The notes: generated by a model not told the origin, from the letters alone. Positions 45,251 through 53,896 are shown, numbered from the stretch's first letter. The stretch: 64,000 bases of DNA from Acinetobacter sp. CS-2 (GCF_016599715.1 NZ_CP067019.1:1674001-1738000), one strand, 5' to 3'. Translations and numbers: made by a program.

Positions 45251-46615
45251 ATGTTGCAAAAAGTTTTAATTGCAAACCGGGGTGAAATTGCTTTACGCAT
45301 CACCCGAGCTTGCAGAACTTTAGGAATTAAAACCGTAGGTATTTATTCCGATGCCGATAAAGACCTGATGCATTTACGCTTTTGTGATGAAGCGGTATGT
45401 ATTGGTCCGGGTGCAAGTAGTGAAAGCTATTTAAACATCCCGGCAATTATTACTGCTGCTGAAATTACCGGTGCAGATGCCATTCACCCAGGTTATGGTT
45501 TCTTGTCTGAAAATGCCGAATTTGCAGAAATTGTTGAAAATTCTGGCTTTATCTTTATTGGTCCACGTCCGGAACACATCCGTCTGATGGGTAACAAGGT
45601 TTCTGCCATTATTGCCATGAAGAAAGCCGGTGTACCAACAGTACCAGGCTGTGACCATGCAGTGACTATTCACAATGCCCTTGCAGAAGCCAAAGAAATT
45701 GGTTTCCCGCTGATCGTTAAAGCTGCTTCTGGTGGTGGTGGTCGTGGTATGCGTATTGTTGAACGTGTCGATACCCTGCTTGAATCGGTTCAGGCTGCAC
45801 AGCGTGATGCTGAAATGTGGTTTGGTGATGACACAGTTTATATGGAACGTTTCCTGCAAAAACCGCGTCACGTCGAAGTTCAGGTTTTAGCAGATGGTAA
45901 TGGTCATGCCATTCACTTGTATGATCGTGACTGTTCTTTACAGCGTCGCCATCAAAAAGTATTGGAAGAAGCACCTGCCCCAGGTTTACCAGAAGAAGCT
46001 CGCGCTGAAATTTTAGAAGCCTGTGTTAATGCATGTAAGCTTATGCAATACCGTGGTGCGGGTACATTCGAGTTCCTGTTTGAAGATGGTGAGTTCTTCT
46101 TCATTGAAATGAATACCCGTGTTCAAGTTGAACACCCTGTTACCGAAATGGTCACTGGTATTGATATTATTGAGCAACAATTGCGTATTGCTGGCGGACT
46201 TGGCCTTGAAATTCAACAAGATCAAGTGGAAGTACGCGGTCATGCCATTGAATGCCGTATCAATGCGGAAGATCCAACCACATTCCTGCCATCTCCGGGC
46301 AAAATTGAAAATTATTATGCTCCAGGTGGTGCAGGTATCCGTATGGATTCGCATATTTACCCAGGCTACAGCATTCCGCCTTATTATGACTCAATGATTG
46401 CAAAACTCATTGCCCATGGTAAAGATCGTGATACGACTATTGCACGTATGAAACAGGCATTAGAAGAAACGATCCTGACCGGAGTGAAAACCAACATTCC
46501 TTTACATAGAGATTTGATTCTGGAAGATGAAAACTTCTGTAAAGAAGCGATGGATATTCACTATCTGGAAAAACACTTATTGAAAAAGCTGGAAGCTTAT
46601 CAAGAAGCGTCTTAA
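45251..46615 (+). CDS. accC: Biotin carboxylase subunit of acetyl-CoA carboxylase
   Basis: This ATP-grasp enzyme carboxylates biotin on AccB at the start of fatty-acid synthesis. It has 454 residues. It opens with [14 protein letters not shown], and the glycine-rich ATP loop GGGGRGMR lies at about 161-168. [18 protein letters not shown] supplies the metal and bicarbonate site, and RINAEDP the catalytic region. A terminator follows shortly after the stop. Confidence 0.97.
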   Translation: MLQKVLIANRGEIALRITRACRTLGIKTVGIYSDADKDLMHLRFCDEAVCIGPGASSESYLNIPAIITAAEITGADAIHPGYGFLSENAEFAEIVENSGFIFIGPRPEHIRLMGNKVSAIIAMKKAGVPTVPGCDHAVTIHNALAEAKEIGFPLIVKAASGGGGRGMRIVERVDTLLESVQAAQRDAEMWFGDDTVYMERFLQKPRHVEVQVLADGNGHAIHLYDRDCSLQRRHQKVLEEAPAPGLPEEARAEILEACVNACKLMQYRGAGTFEFLFEDGEFFFIEMNTRVQVEHPVTEMVTGIDIIEQQLRIAGGLGLEIQQDQVEVRGHAIECRINAEDPTTFLPSPGKIENYYAPGGAGIRMDSHIYPGYSIPPYYDSMIAKLIAHGKDRDTTIARMKQALEETILTGVKTNIPLHRDLILEDENFCKEAMDIHYLEKHLLKKLEAYQEAS

Positions 46616-46627
46616 ATAAACCGATAT

Positions 46628-46658
46628 AAAAAAACCGGTCTTTATGAGCGGTTTTTTT
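46628..46658 (+). terminator. Rho-independent terminator after accC
   Basis: The A7-CCG / CGG-T7 stem-loop at 46628-46658 closes the aroQ-accB-accC operon. The poly-A/poly-T flanks would also let it work on the opposite strand. Confidence 0.8.
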
Positions 46659-46697
46659 ATCTGTATAACGATATATTTATAAAATCATGAACAATCA

Positions 46698-47177
46698 TTA
46701 AGGTAAAACACGGCGCAAGGTGGCAAAACACTGTTCAGCTTTTTCATTACTGCAGAAATTTATTGTTGATGCATTTTTCCACTGCACAAAATATTGGGAA
46801 ATCTCGCCAGTCTGGTCTTCTTGCAGACCTGAACAATCCTTTTCATTATTGTCATACTTTACTTGTAAAACCAGTGCAGATAATAAGGAACGTTCCTCTT
46901 GAGCTGGTTGAAAATCATAAATTCCAGATGACCACTCCTGGCCACTTTTAATAATGACATTGTTATTCGATTTAAAATTATAATATTCAATGCATTTATT
47001 ATTGTTGGCAACTTGCATCCCCCATAAGCCAACAATTTCTGGACGAGTCACAATACGAATGGTATTCGAATTTTCAGCTCGATCATTTTCTTCTGTTGCG
47101 ACTACAGCTTGATTGTAATTTGCCATCGCAACAGATGAGCACAATGTAAGTAAAATTGTAAAATATGTTTTTTTCAT
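46698..47177 (-). CDS. Hypothetical exported protein, 159 aa
   Basis: A signal peptide (MKKTYFTILLTLCSSVAMA, cleavage after AMA) leads to a periplasmic domain of about 140 residues with four cysteines (CIEYYNF, KDCSGL, NFCSNEKAEQCFATL) that could form two disulfides. I do not recognise the family. It lies convergent with accC and downstream of an MFS gene, both apparently unrelated. Confidence 0.75.
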   Translation of the reverse strand: MKKTYFTILLTLCSSVAMANYNQAVVATEENDRAENSNTIRIVTRPEIVGLWGMQVANNNKCIEYYNFKSNNNVIIKSGQEWSSGIYDFQPAQEERSLLSALVLQVKYDNNEKDCSGLQEDQTGEISQYFVQWKNASTINFCSNEKAEQCFATLRRVLP

Positions 47178-47429
47178 ACATCAATTCAGTGCTAAAAATC
47201 CTTTGTTATAACTTAGCATATTTTTATGAAAAACCAGTATTTATCACCATATTACAACAATATAATTTCAGGTTGAATTTGCACAAAATTGGTCTACCAA
47301 GCCGAAAGAATCAATAGTTTTATCACAACACTGAAACAAGAATTTTTCGTACTGATGCAGCTGTATAATAAAGACCACACAGCGGCAATCTTGGCCATAA
47401 ATGTAAAATACTGACTTTTTAAAAAATTT

Positions 47430-48587
47430 TTAGCCATGTTGAATATATTTCGGTAGCCAGCGCACAAATAGCAAACCCACAACTGTTGAAAGCCCAGCAA
47501 GAACAAACACCATTTCTCCTGAGATGACTTGCCAATATCTTCCAGCCAGAATACTTCCTAAAGCGACACCTAAACCCCACATGGTGCTGTACATGGCCTG
47601 ACCGCGGCCTTGCTGACCTGCGGAAAAGTTTTGAAAGATAATGCGCATGGCAATCATATGAAACAGGCCAAAACTAAAGGCATGAATACTTTGGGCTAAA
47701 AACTGTGCCACCAAGAGATGAGGTAATAGTCCCACAACAATCCACCGTACACCGGTCAGGACCAGACAGCAACTAACTAGACTGCGCCACGAAAACCGGG
47801 TCAAGAAAATATGGGCAAAAGCAAACATGATAATTTCTGCAACCACTCCGACGGACCACAACAGGCCAATTTCAGTCGTCGAAAAACCAGCTTGATGCAA
47901 GTAGTTACTATAGAAACTATAAAATGGAGCATGAGAAAATAACAAAACAAATTCAATAGCAAAAAAAGCAGCCACTACAGGCCGTTTTAATATCGGCAAT
48001 AACGGTTCTAATTGTTGTTGTGATTGTGGGGCTGTGCTGGGTTCTTTAATGCTAAAAGACCAAAGAAAAGCCAAAAATGCGATACACAGCAACATCAGCG
48101 GGAGCATGGAAATAGCGACAATTTCAAGTAAGGCACCAATGCCAAAAACGCCTACAATAAAACCCACCGAGCCCCATTTTCTGATTTTCCCATACAGCTG
48201 ATTGCGCTTATCCCCCAACCAGAACAATGTGACCCCTTCAAACTGCGCTAAGATGGCATTCTGAAAAAAACTAAAAATCAGCATAAGCAGTGCAACAGAC
48301 TGAAAGGTATTTGGGATCAAAAAAATCATGAACCAGATACAGGATTCCATCCATGTGGCTATACGGACCAACAGCATTCTTTTGCCAGATTTATCGGCAA
48401 TCCACCCCCAAATGAACGGCGCGAAAAAGCGGGTAATGATTGCGATTGAAGATAACAATCCAATCTCTTGATAATTAAAGCCTTGATCTTCCAGATACAA
48501 ATTCCAAAAAGGCATGAACGTACCAACGATGGAATAGTAGAAGAAGTAGAATCCTGACAGTTTGTACTGGATTGGCAAGCTTAGCAT
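47430..48587 (-). CDS. MFS transporter, HcaT/phenylpropionate-permease-like
   Basis: This 385-residue, 12-helix permease opens with QYKLSGFYFFYYSIVGTFMPFWNLYLEDQGF, which is characteristic of the HcaT-like group (LacY-related nucleoside/phenylpropionate permeases). The loop WGWIADKSGKRMLL lies between helices 2 and 3. Hydrophobic segments are spaced through residue 380. The substrate is unknown, and no catabolic partner genes lie next to it. Confidence 0.8.
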   Translation of the reverse strand: MLSLPIQYKLSGFYFFYYSIVGTFMPFWNLYLEDQGFNYQEIGLLSSIAIITRFFAPFIWGWIADKSGKRMLLVRIATWMESCIWFMIFLIPNTFQSVALLMLIFSFFQNAILAQFEGVTLFWLGDKRNQLYGKIRKWGSVGFIVGVFGIGALLEIVAISMLPLMLLCIAFLAFLWSFSIKEPSTAPQSQQQLEPLLPILKRPVVAAFFAIEFVLLFSHAPFYSFYSNYLHQAGFSTTEIGLLWSVGVVAEIIMFAFAHIFLTRFSWRSLVSCCLVLTGVRWIVVGLLPHLLVAQFLAQSIHAFSFGLFHMIAMRIIFQNFSAGQQGRGQAMYSTMWGLGVALGSILAGRYWQVISGEMVFVLAGLSTVVGLLFVRWLPKYIQHG

Positions 48588-48940
48588 TTAGTTGCATTCC
48601 ATTTTATTTTTTCAATAACTTAAAACATTTAATAGTTGCATCACATTGCATGGTTTTGCCACTAATTGCACTTCAATAGTCTACAAATCTGTCTACAAAA
48701 ATTAAAATAAATATTTTTTCATTTTTTGTAAACTCCTATTAAGTAGCCCTAACCTTACTGATTTTAGAGTAAAAATTTATAAAATGGATATAAATATATT
48801 TTATAGAGACTTTCTTTATTGAGCTGTTTGTTTAAAAAAAAAATATTCAATTGACATAAAAAATCTAGAGAGAATCAGGCTGAACTGTTTGGGATAGTTT
48901 TTTTGATGGTGAGTATGGGTATGGAAGTGAGTTTGTAGTG
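48588..48940. other. 353-base AT-rich gap
   Basis: The gap carries runs of A and T and no ORF with a good start. Its only clear feature is that it marks the change from conserved genes to the small accessory genes to the right. Confidence 0.4.
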
Positions 48941-49105
48941 CTATTCCTGGCATACTTTCTTCCATCCACCTTGGTTAAACATGACCTTTTCACATTGAGA
49001 CCCAGTACCATACGCTTTTTTTGCTACGGCGACCAATGAAGCCCAAGCAAATGCCAAGAAAAACCACCATAAGGTGGTTGGAATTATTAACTGAGCATAT
49101 TTCAC
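48941..49105 (-). CDS. Small membrane protein, 54 aa, GTG start coupled to the upstream gene
   Basis: A GTG at 49103-49105 overlaps the TGA stop of the upstream gene as GTGA. GAAGAG of that gene's end could serve as a ribosome-binding site by reinitiation. The product starts MKYAQLIIPTTLWWFFLAF and has one hydrophobic helix of about 20-25 residues. A charged C-terminal part with two cysteines follows (SQCEKVMFN, then KKVCQE). The clean frame, coupling and membrane profile support a real gene. Function unknown. Confidence 0.6.
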   Translation of the reverse strand: MKYAQLIIPTTLWWFFLAFAWASLVAVAKKAYGTGSQCEKVMFNQGGWKKVCQE

Positions 49106-49674
49106 TCTTCATTAAACAAGATATGCTTCATGTCATGGGAAAATTCTTTTTGTTTTTCCAGTAAAAAGGAATCAATCTCTGGATCATTAGCTATTCCTAA
49201 TTCTGTTCTTAGTAAATTTTGAAGATCTAATGCTTGATCACCTAAACGTTCAAGAATTTCAAATAAATTGCACAGATCCTGCTCTTGTGAACTATACCAA
49301 TTATTGGTAATTTTACTGAGTTCAAGATTTTTTCTACTAAAATCCAGTGTAAATAGCATTACTTCTTTTTTAGTTTTTGGCTCGGATATAAAATTAGACT
49401 TATGCAAGGATGAAACTAAATCTTTAGTTGCTTGAAAAATAGCTTTCACATATTCCTCTTGTGGATTAACTCTAAAGGTATTTACTACCATTAGATAATT
49501 CATCCAATGATCAACCAAACTTAAAAAAATATCTCTTTTAGCCTCTACAAGTTTATCTGCCTTAAAATTTTCGTAGACATTTCCAGCAGTCTTACGGGCT
49601 ATTCTAAATAATGCAAAAGCACCTATTAAAGCCCCAGCAATTGCACCCCAAAAACTCAAATATTCTTCAGCCAT
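49102..49674 (-). CDS. Hypothetical membrane-anchored protein, 190 aa
   Basis: I take the ATG at 49672-49674 (MAEEYLSFWGAIAGALIGAF); an in-frame TTG at 49701 is weaker. One N-terminal helix (about 5-24) is followed by a cytoplasmic, all-helical domain of about 165 residues with many Lys and Glu. The gene immediately downstream overlaps its stop. Such an architecture occurs in prophage and defence neighbourhoods, but no diagnostic motif is present. I do not assign a function. Confidence 0.6.
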   Translation of the reverse strand: MAEEYLSFWGAIAGALIGAFALFRIARKTAGNVYENFKADKLVEAKRDIFLSLVDHWMNYLMVVNTFRVNPQEEYVKAIFQATKDLVSSLHKSNFISEPKTKKEVMLFTLDFSRKNLELSKITNNWYSSQEQDLCNLFEILERLGDQALDLQNLLRTELGIANDPEIDSFLLEKQKEFSHDMKHILFNEE

Positions 49675-49718
49675 TTTCTTATTTCTTAAGTTAATATCCA
49701 ATTATAAGTTAAAGACTT

Positions 49719-49877
49719 TCAGTTTCCTATTGCCCAATTCAAATCATCCAGCATAGTCAAATGAATACCAAATTTCACCACAGTAAAATCATGCCCGCCA
49801 TTCAAATATTCAGTCATCTGAATAGGAATTGATAGGAAACACGGCTTTTTGCATTTCCTCACCTCAATACTTATCAT
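49719..49877 (-). CDS. Hypothetical small protein, 52 aa
   Basis: From the ATG at 49875-49877 the product is MISIEVRKCKKPCFLSIPIQ..., ending in LNWAIGN. The composition is protein-like and it carries Cys pairs in KCKKPC. The ribosome-binding site is weak (GGTAA). It is probably part of the same accessory cluster as the gene that follows it leftwards. Low certainty. Confidence 0.4.
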   Translation of the reverse strand: MISIEVRKCKKPCFLSIPIQMTEYLNGGHDFTVVKFGIHLTMLDDLNWAIGN

Positions 49878-49911
49878 GTTACCAATAGTTATTAAAAAAT
49901 TAAGAACCACA

Positions 49912-50061
49912 ATGCTTTATATCCTTGGGATTCTGTTTCTGCTCTTTATTGCTTATCACTACAGACTTGATCAAGCATCTGGAATTGGTGGATTTCTTTT
50001 ATACATAGTCATTTTATTAATCGTAATCTGCATCAGAGCTGCATGGCATGTTCTAACCTAA
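49912..50061 (+). CDS. Possible small membrane protein, 49 aa
   Basis: ATG 49912 opens MLYILGILFLLFIAYHYRLD, and a second hydrophobic helix (GGFLLYIVILLIVICIRAAW) follows. Two membrane segments in 49 residues resemble small bacterial membrane proteins. An upstream in-frame ATG at 49876 is possible. No good ribosome-binding site is seen. Confidence 0.4.
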   Translation: MLYILGILFLLFIAYHYRLDQASGIGGFLLYIVILLIVICIRAAWHVLT

Positions 50062-50160
50062 CATTGAACAGCTTAGACTCTGATACTTAGACAGCTCAGC
50101 ACTGCAAAATTCTAAGTCTTGTTTCGCTTGTACTTTGTCTTTTATAAGCACCATCAATAA

Positions 50161-50193
50161 GAAAAGCCCCCCTCATTACTAAAGCAAGAGGGG
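50161..50193 (-). terminator. Rho-independent terminator
   Basis: CCCCTC (50169-50174) pairs with GAGGGG (50188-50193), and the minus strand continues with GCTTTTC. It closes the small gene at 50211-50435. Confidence 0.75.
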
Positions 50194-50210
50194 TTTCTGG
50201 TTCAATCCAA

Positions 50211-50435
50211 TCACTTCAAGTGAACAGTAAGCAAAATCAAATTATCTTTGATCTCCGCAACGCCGTGTTTATATCCATGCTTGGAGCAATAATCTAAAAA
50301 TCTATTTAAAGCGTTTCCGACTAATGAAGATACGCACACCTCTATCTTAACAATGCCATCTTCTGGTGCATTCAACCTACGGAATGAATAACCTAACAAC
50401 TCTTCAAATGTTGTCGTAAATGTTGATACTTTCAT
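50211..50435 (-). CDS. Hypothetical protein, 74 aa
   Basis: The start MKVSTFTTTFEELLGYSF has GGAG 8 bases upstream. The small alpha/beta product ends in LILLTVHLK. Its own terminator follows. No family is recognised. It belongs to the run of short accessory genes. Confidence 0.6.
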   Translation of the reverse strand: MKVSTFTTTFEELLGYSFRRLNAPEDGIVKIEVCVSSLVGNALNRFLDYCSKHGYKHGVAEIKDNLILLTVHLK

Positions 50436-50618
50436 TTTAAAACTCCGTTATTTCTATAAAGTAACGAAGCAATAATGCCCACCAAACAAGCTAGACTCAA
50501 TATAAAAATTAACCTAAGTTATTGAATTAATATAATTATATTAATTAAAAATACTAAATCAATGAATTAAATAGGTTATTTAAAAAGTAACAAAATTTAA
50601 TAAATTTAAAAAAGAAAA

Positions 50619-50647
50619 CCCCCGCCAATAATGCATATTGAGCGGGG
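50619..50647 (-). terminator. Strong Rho-independent terminator
   Basis: CCCCGC with inner CAATA pairs with TATTG and GCGGGG (50620-50647), about 11 bp. The minus strand continues with GGTTTTCTTTTTT. It ends the 36-residue gene at 50689. Confidence 0.85.
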
Positions 50648-50688
50648 TCTTATGTGCCAGAATATATCATCCATCCGGCAATGGAGAA

Positions 50689-50799
50689 CTATTTTTCCCT
50701 TAAATAATCCCGACACAGCTGGATTTCTTCATCATCAATCGTGTAATCGATTTCTGTCGCACCATGTAGTCCAAGTAAACAATACAGAAACTTAAGCAT
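50689..50799 (-). CDS. Small protein, 36 aa
   Basis: ATG 50797-50799 has a strong GGAGAAAAATC ribosome-binding site. The product starts MLKFLYCLLGLHGATEIDYT and ends in an acidic then basic tail. The L-x-C-L-L-G-L-H opening recalls a family of short Cys/His proteins in Acinetobacter and phages. A strong terminator follows at 50619-50647, and an attenuator-like hairpin precedes it. Probably real. Confidence 0.65.
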   Translation of the reverse strand: MLKFLYCLLGLHGATEIDYTIDDEEIQLCRDYLREK

Positions 50800-50818
50800 G
50801 ATTTTTCTCCTCACAATT

Positions 50819-50849
50819 AAAAACCCACTTACTCCTTCAAATAAGCGGG
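50819..50849 (-). promoter_or_regulatory. Terminator-like hairpin just upstream of the 36-aa gene
   Basis: On the minus strand CCCGCTTA and TAAGTGGG pair (one G-U), followed by TTTTT, ending 20 bases before the small gene's ATG. A short in-frame reading (MKKITVAQARLF...) covers it. This looks like an attenuator or the terminator of a short upstream transcript. Confidence 0.55.
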
Positions 50850-51030
50850 CCTGCGCTACAGTTATTTTCTTCATTTTCTTGTGGTTGCAAAATTAAAATA
50901 GCACTGAAAATTTGACCACAAGGTATAGAAAATATAGATAAATTGTTGAGTTGTAGAATTATTAAGTTAATTCTATGTTACTTATCCACTAAAAGCCTGA
51001 TCTATGCCAGAGCTTTGATTGCTATGTGAA

Positions 51031-51279
51031 CTAACTTAGGTGTATTGGAATATCTTCAACAACTGTAAACTCTGCAGCATAACGAGTCCTAAGCGCTTCA
51101 GTAATCTCATTAAACATCCGCTGATACTCTTCAGTGATATAAGTAGCTTTCTTTATTTGCTCAGTAGAATCAGCAACAATTAACAATAACTTTCGGTTTT
51201 CTTCCTTTAATTCTTCATTCTCTCGCATCACCATTGCCAAGAATAACTGTAATTCATCTTTAGTTAATACACTACTCAT
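51031..51279 (-). CDS. Coiled-coil small protein, 82 aa
   Basis: From ATG 51277-51279 the product is MSSVLTKDELQLFLAMVMRE, followed by a Glu/Lys-rich helix (NEELKEENRKLLLIVADSTEQI) with heptad spacing, so it should form a coiled coil. The tail ends in VVEDIPIHLS. A longer frame to 51327 has no better signal. It resembles small phage-type helical proteins. Function unknown. Confidence 0.55.
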   Translation of the reverse strand: MSSVLTKDELQLFLAMVMRENEELKEENRKLLLIVADSTEQIKKATYITEEYQRMFNEITEALRTRYAAEFTVVEDIPIHLS

Positions 51280-51509
51280 AACACCAGCTCGGTATTTTTT
51301 CCAAAAAATAGCAAATGAGTGTGACAAATAAAAATCACACCTTTCGATGAGTTCTTAAATTTAATTCTTTAGCTTTTCATTCGTTTAAGACACTTTAACA
51401 AATTATCGTATTTATCACGTGACATTAAATTACAAACCACTAGACCTGAATATTGTCCCATCGCCTATGGATGTATCATTAGGATATTTTAATTATGGTG
51501 AAACAGGAT

Positions 51510-51671
51510 TTATTTAATTCGATCTAAATATCGACCATATGTGATCCATTTACACTTGTCACATTGCCACTCACTACGAGCATTTAAGTGATTAATCTGA
51601 TCACGATGAATAGTTCGAATCAGTTTGTAATCATGCTTGCAAACAATAGATTTAATAATTTTCTTAATCAT
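51510..51671 (-). CDS. Small Cys/His protein, 53 aa (possible zinc binder)
   Basis: ATG 51669-51671 has GGTGGGAT directly upstream. The product begins MIKKIIKSIVCKHDYKLIRT and ends with QCDKCKWITYGRYLDRIK. The C-x-H pair and the C-x-x-C pair could bind one zinc ion. A related pattern occurs in the 35-residue protein at 53400-53507. Confidence 0.65.
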   Translation of the reverse strand: MIKKIIKSIVCKHDYKLIRTIHRDQINHLNARSEWQCDKCKWITYGRYLDRIK

Positions 51672-51779
51672 ATCCCACCATTTTTTTAACTGAATTCCCT
51701 AAACACCACTCACACCCTATATCTACACACAGTACCAGTATGAAGTAGAATTAAATAAGGTATACAGTTTTCCCCTATG

Positions 51780-51873
51780 CAAAAAAAAAGCCCACTCATG
51801 GAAAGACGATGTGGGCTTATAAACTAAGGAACTTGGGAGGTCATTCAGAAACTACAGCAGTTTCTGATGGTTA
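51780..51873 (-). ncRNA. Candidate small RNA, about 94 nt
   Basis: On the minus strand, TTGCCA (complement of 51902-51907) and TAGTGT (51880-51885) lie 16 bases apart and could be -35 and -10. From about 51873 the transcript would form a 9-bp hairpin (TCAGAAACT/AGTTTCTGA, 51845-51867). A single-stranded GACCTCCCAAG stretch comes next, then a long GC stem (AAGCCCAC/GTGGGCTT, 51788-51818) ending in nine T residues. There is no ORF. The exposed CCTCCC could pair with Shine-Dalgarno sequences. Confidence 0.55.
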
Positions 51874-52096
51874 TTTTGTACACTATTCAAATATTTTTCA
51901 GTGGCAAAACATACCAAAAAATAAAATAATGATAATTAAATCACATTATTAATAAGTCTTAATTAATGATTTATACAATATGAAAAAAGCCTGCTTAATG
52001 TGAGGTATCTAAGCGGATGACTAGCATAAAGACTTGCTTTTTTCAGGAAATAAAAAGCCCATATTTCTATAGGCCTATTTTCTCTAAAATTATGAG

Positions 52097-52330
52097 CTAT
52101 ACATATTTTAACTCAAACTGGTACTCATCTTGGGTAACCTTAATTTTATGCTTTTTATATTTACGTTTGTTCGGATTTATAGCTGAATTCATCACCTCAT
52201 CATGAAATGATGTATCCCCCATTAAGCAAACATAAGCTTTATATCCTAGCAAGATTTTCTCAACTTTTTTGCCTTTTTTGGCAGCTGCTTCAAGCAATTC
52301 ATCTAATTTTTTTAGTTCTATATCAGACAT
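52097..52330 (-). CDS. Hypothetical protein, 77 aa
   Basis: The start MSDIELKKLDELLEAAAKKG has GAGGG upstream at good spacing. It is a short Lys-rich protein with a helical first half and a beta-like basic end (NKRKYKKHKIKVTQDEY). No family is recognised. Promoter and terminator are not resolved, although a weak hairpin with T6 lies about 80 bases downstream. Confidence 0.5.
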   Translation of the reverse strand: MSDIELKKLDELLEAAAKKGKKVEKILLGYKAYVCLMGDTSFHDEVMNSAINPNKRKYKKHKIKVTQDEYQFELKYV

Positions 52331-52719
52331 CTGTATTTACCCTCTGTTTGGAGGATACATTCTGACATACTAAAATTTCAAACTGAATCACCTATAAAAT
52401 GGATTGATCGAAATTTTATCAAAAAGAAAAAAATCCACCTTTCTATGAGCTTCTTTATCAATCCAGTCCATAACTTACATTTAGACCATGTATAACATAA
52501 CGTTAATATGTCCATGATCAAGATCAATTGCACTGAAATAAAATAATCATGATAAGAAAAAAATTGATGCTGCCCATTTGACACAAACCATGTTCATTTT
52601 TCGATCGATTTATGTGGATTATTCGTTAATAATCAAATGAATTGAGAAAATTTTTATAAAATTATTATGTGTTATTTGCCTCACAATTGCCTTTAAGGTA
52701 AATCAATGGGAGAAAGCAA

Positions 52720-52872
52720 ATGTTAAATAAAATAATGATGATAGCAAGTAGCATCGCTGCCTCTGTGGTGTTAGTCGGCTGTATACCCTCAATGCTTAAC
52801 TCTTCTACGGAAAAAAATTTAGCAAAATTGCAAAACAAAAATTGGGTGATGACCGAAATTAATAGAACATAG
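52720..52872 (+). CDS. Small lipoprotein, 50 aa, possibly a truncated META/HslJ-type protein
   Basis: ATG 52720 has GGGAGAAAG upstream. A lipoprotein signal (SIAASVVLVGC, Cys21) is clear. Only about 30 residues follow: NLAKLQNKNWVMTEIN, then a stop. The L-x-x-x-x-W-x-x-x-x-I-N text is how META-domain (HslJ) proteins begin. The gene may be a remnant truncated after the first strand, or a genuine tiny lipoprotein. Confidence 0.6.
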   Translation: MLNKIMMIASSIAASVVLVGCIPSMLNSSTEKNLAKLQNKNWVMTEINRT

Positions 52873-52881
52873 AGATCATTT

Positions 52882-52899
52882 AGCCCTCATGAGAGGGCT
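52882..52899 (+). terminator. Hairpin after the small lipoprotein gene
   Basis: AGCCCTC/GAGGGCT with an ATGA loop lies 10 bases after the stop. Only a weak T-rich tail follows. Confidence 0.5.
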
Positions 52900-52964
52900 T
52901 GTATGGATTACTCATATCACCTGAATCATTCAAAACACATTTAATTTAAATACAAAACAACATG

Positions 52965-53129
52965 TTATTTATGTTGTTTTTGCGGATTATTGTGTTGATT
53001 AGGTTGCTGCTGTACATTCGACTGTTGATTTTGCTGATGACCTTGCTGATTCTCTTGTTGCTGCTTGTGTTTATCACGATCATGCTCTTGATTATGCTGG
53101 CTCATTTGAAGGGGTTGTTGATTAACCAT
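52965..53129 (-). CDS. Gln-rich disordered small protein, 54 aa
   Basis: ATG 53127-53129 has AGGAAGGAAAC upstream. The product (MVNQQPLQMSQHNQEHDRDK ... HNNPQKQHK) is almost entirely Gln, Asn, His and charged residues, so it should be soluble and disordered, like hydrophilins. It has three relatives in this window (42343, 57110, 62480). Function is unknown; a role in desiccation or stress tolerance is inference. Confidence 0.7.
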   Translation of the reverse strand: MVNQQPLQMSQHNQEHDRDKHKQQQENQQGHQQNQQSNVQQQPNQHNNPQKQHK

Positions 53130-53399
53130 TTCAGTTTCCTTCCTCTATTTAGAATCTGTACATGAGTTAATCTACTATTTAATCTTGCTTATCCAATCTT
53201 AACTTTGTATCAATTTCATTCAATGTAATTTGGATGCATCTAGATGATTGATCAGCAACAAGGCCGTTTTAAACTCCTTAACATTTCTACATCATATGCC
53301 ATTTTACACTAGCCAAAATCCATCCCCATCAAACCAAGTCGAAGCGATTTAAACCCCGTCAGGCATGTCGTTACAAGTCTATTAAAGCGGTAAAATGCC

Positions 53400-53507
53400 T
53401 TAGTCATTTTTACCACATTTGCGACATTCCTGAACGTACCCATGCTTATGATCCCAATTGAACTCATAAACATGAATACAAAACAGTTTACGAAATGTAT
53501 TAAGCAT
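53400..53507 (-). CDS. Small Cys/His protein, 35 aa (possible zinc binder)
   Basis: ATG 53505-53507 lies just after GGTGAGGTGAAAAAT. The product is MLNTFRKLFCIHVYEFNWDH, ending with QECRKCGKND. C-x-H and C-x-x-C elements parallel those of the protein at 51510-51671. A longer reading frame to 53717 mixes in a hydrophobic shadow and is rejected. Confidence 0.6.
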   Translation of the reverse strand: MLNTFRKLFCIHVYEFNWDHKHGYVQECRKCGKND

Positions 53508-53637
53508 ATTTTTCACCTCACCTACCGGCTTAGGAAAAGTATTTATACTTAATAATATGGGTATACACAGCATCACTTTCAAACAGTAAGATAAAAAACT
53601 CAGACCAAAATAATAAAATAATTCAGCAATTTTGATT

Positions 53638-53763
53638 TTACTGATCTTTATCCATGGAATGAGGAGTGGTGGTTTTATCTTGCTGCGAAGTATCACTATC
53701 CTGTTTTTGACATGCACTTAGGCCCAGCATCATCACCAATCCTACAAATGCGAGTTTTTTCAT
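53638..53763 (-). CDS. Small lipoprotein, 41 aa
   Basis: ATG 53761-53763 has AAGGA upstream. The signal sequence MKKLAFVGLVMMLGLSAC has a perfect lipobox (LSAC, Cys18). The mature part (QKQDSDTSQQDKTTTPHSMD) is short, hydrophilic and disordered. It lies just upstream of the mini Cys/His gene in the same direction. Confidence 0.75.
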   Translation of the reverse strand: MKKLAFVGLVMMLGLSACQKQDSDTSQQDKTTTPHSMDKDQ

Positions 53764-53896
53764 GGTCGATCCTTAAATCTTTTAAAAATTAAGAATAGAA
53801 GAGATACTCACTTACACGGTTCAGTTTTTGCAGCATAAATGTAAAAACAGCTTATTTATTCAATTTTTTATTTACAGCTTTTATAAACCATAAAAT

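Noticed and set aside
52962..53165. Leu/Ile-rich plus-strand open frame
   Set aside because: It is the antisense shadow of the Gln-rich gene at 52965-53129, which has the better start and composition.
53510..53717. Hydrophobic N-terminal extension of the 35-residue Cys/His protein
   Set aside because: The strong RBS lies just before 53507, and the upstream frame overlaps a well-supported lipoprotein gene.
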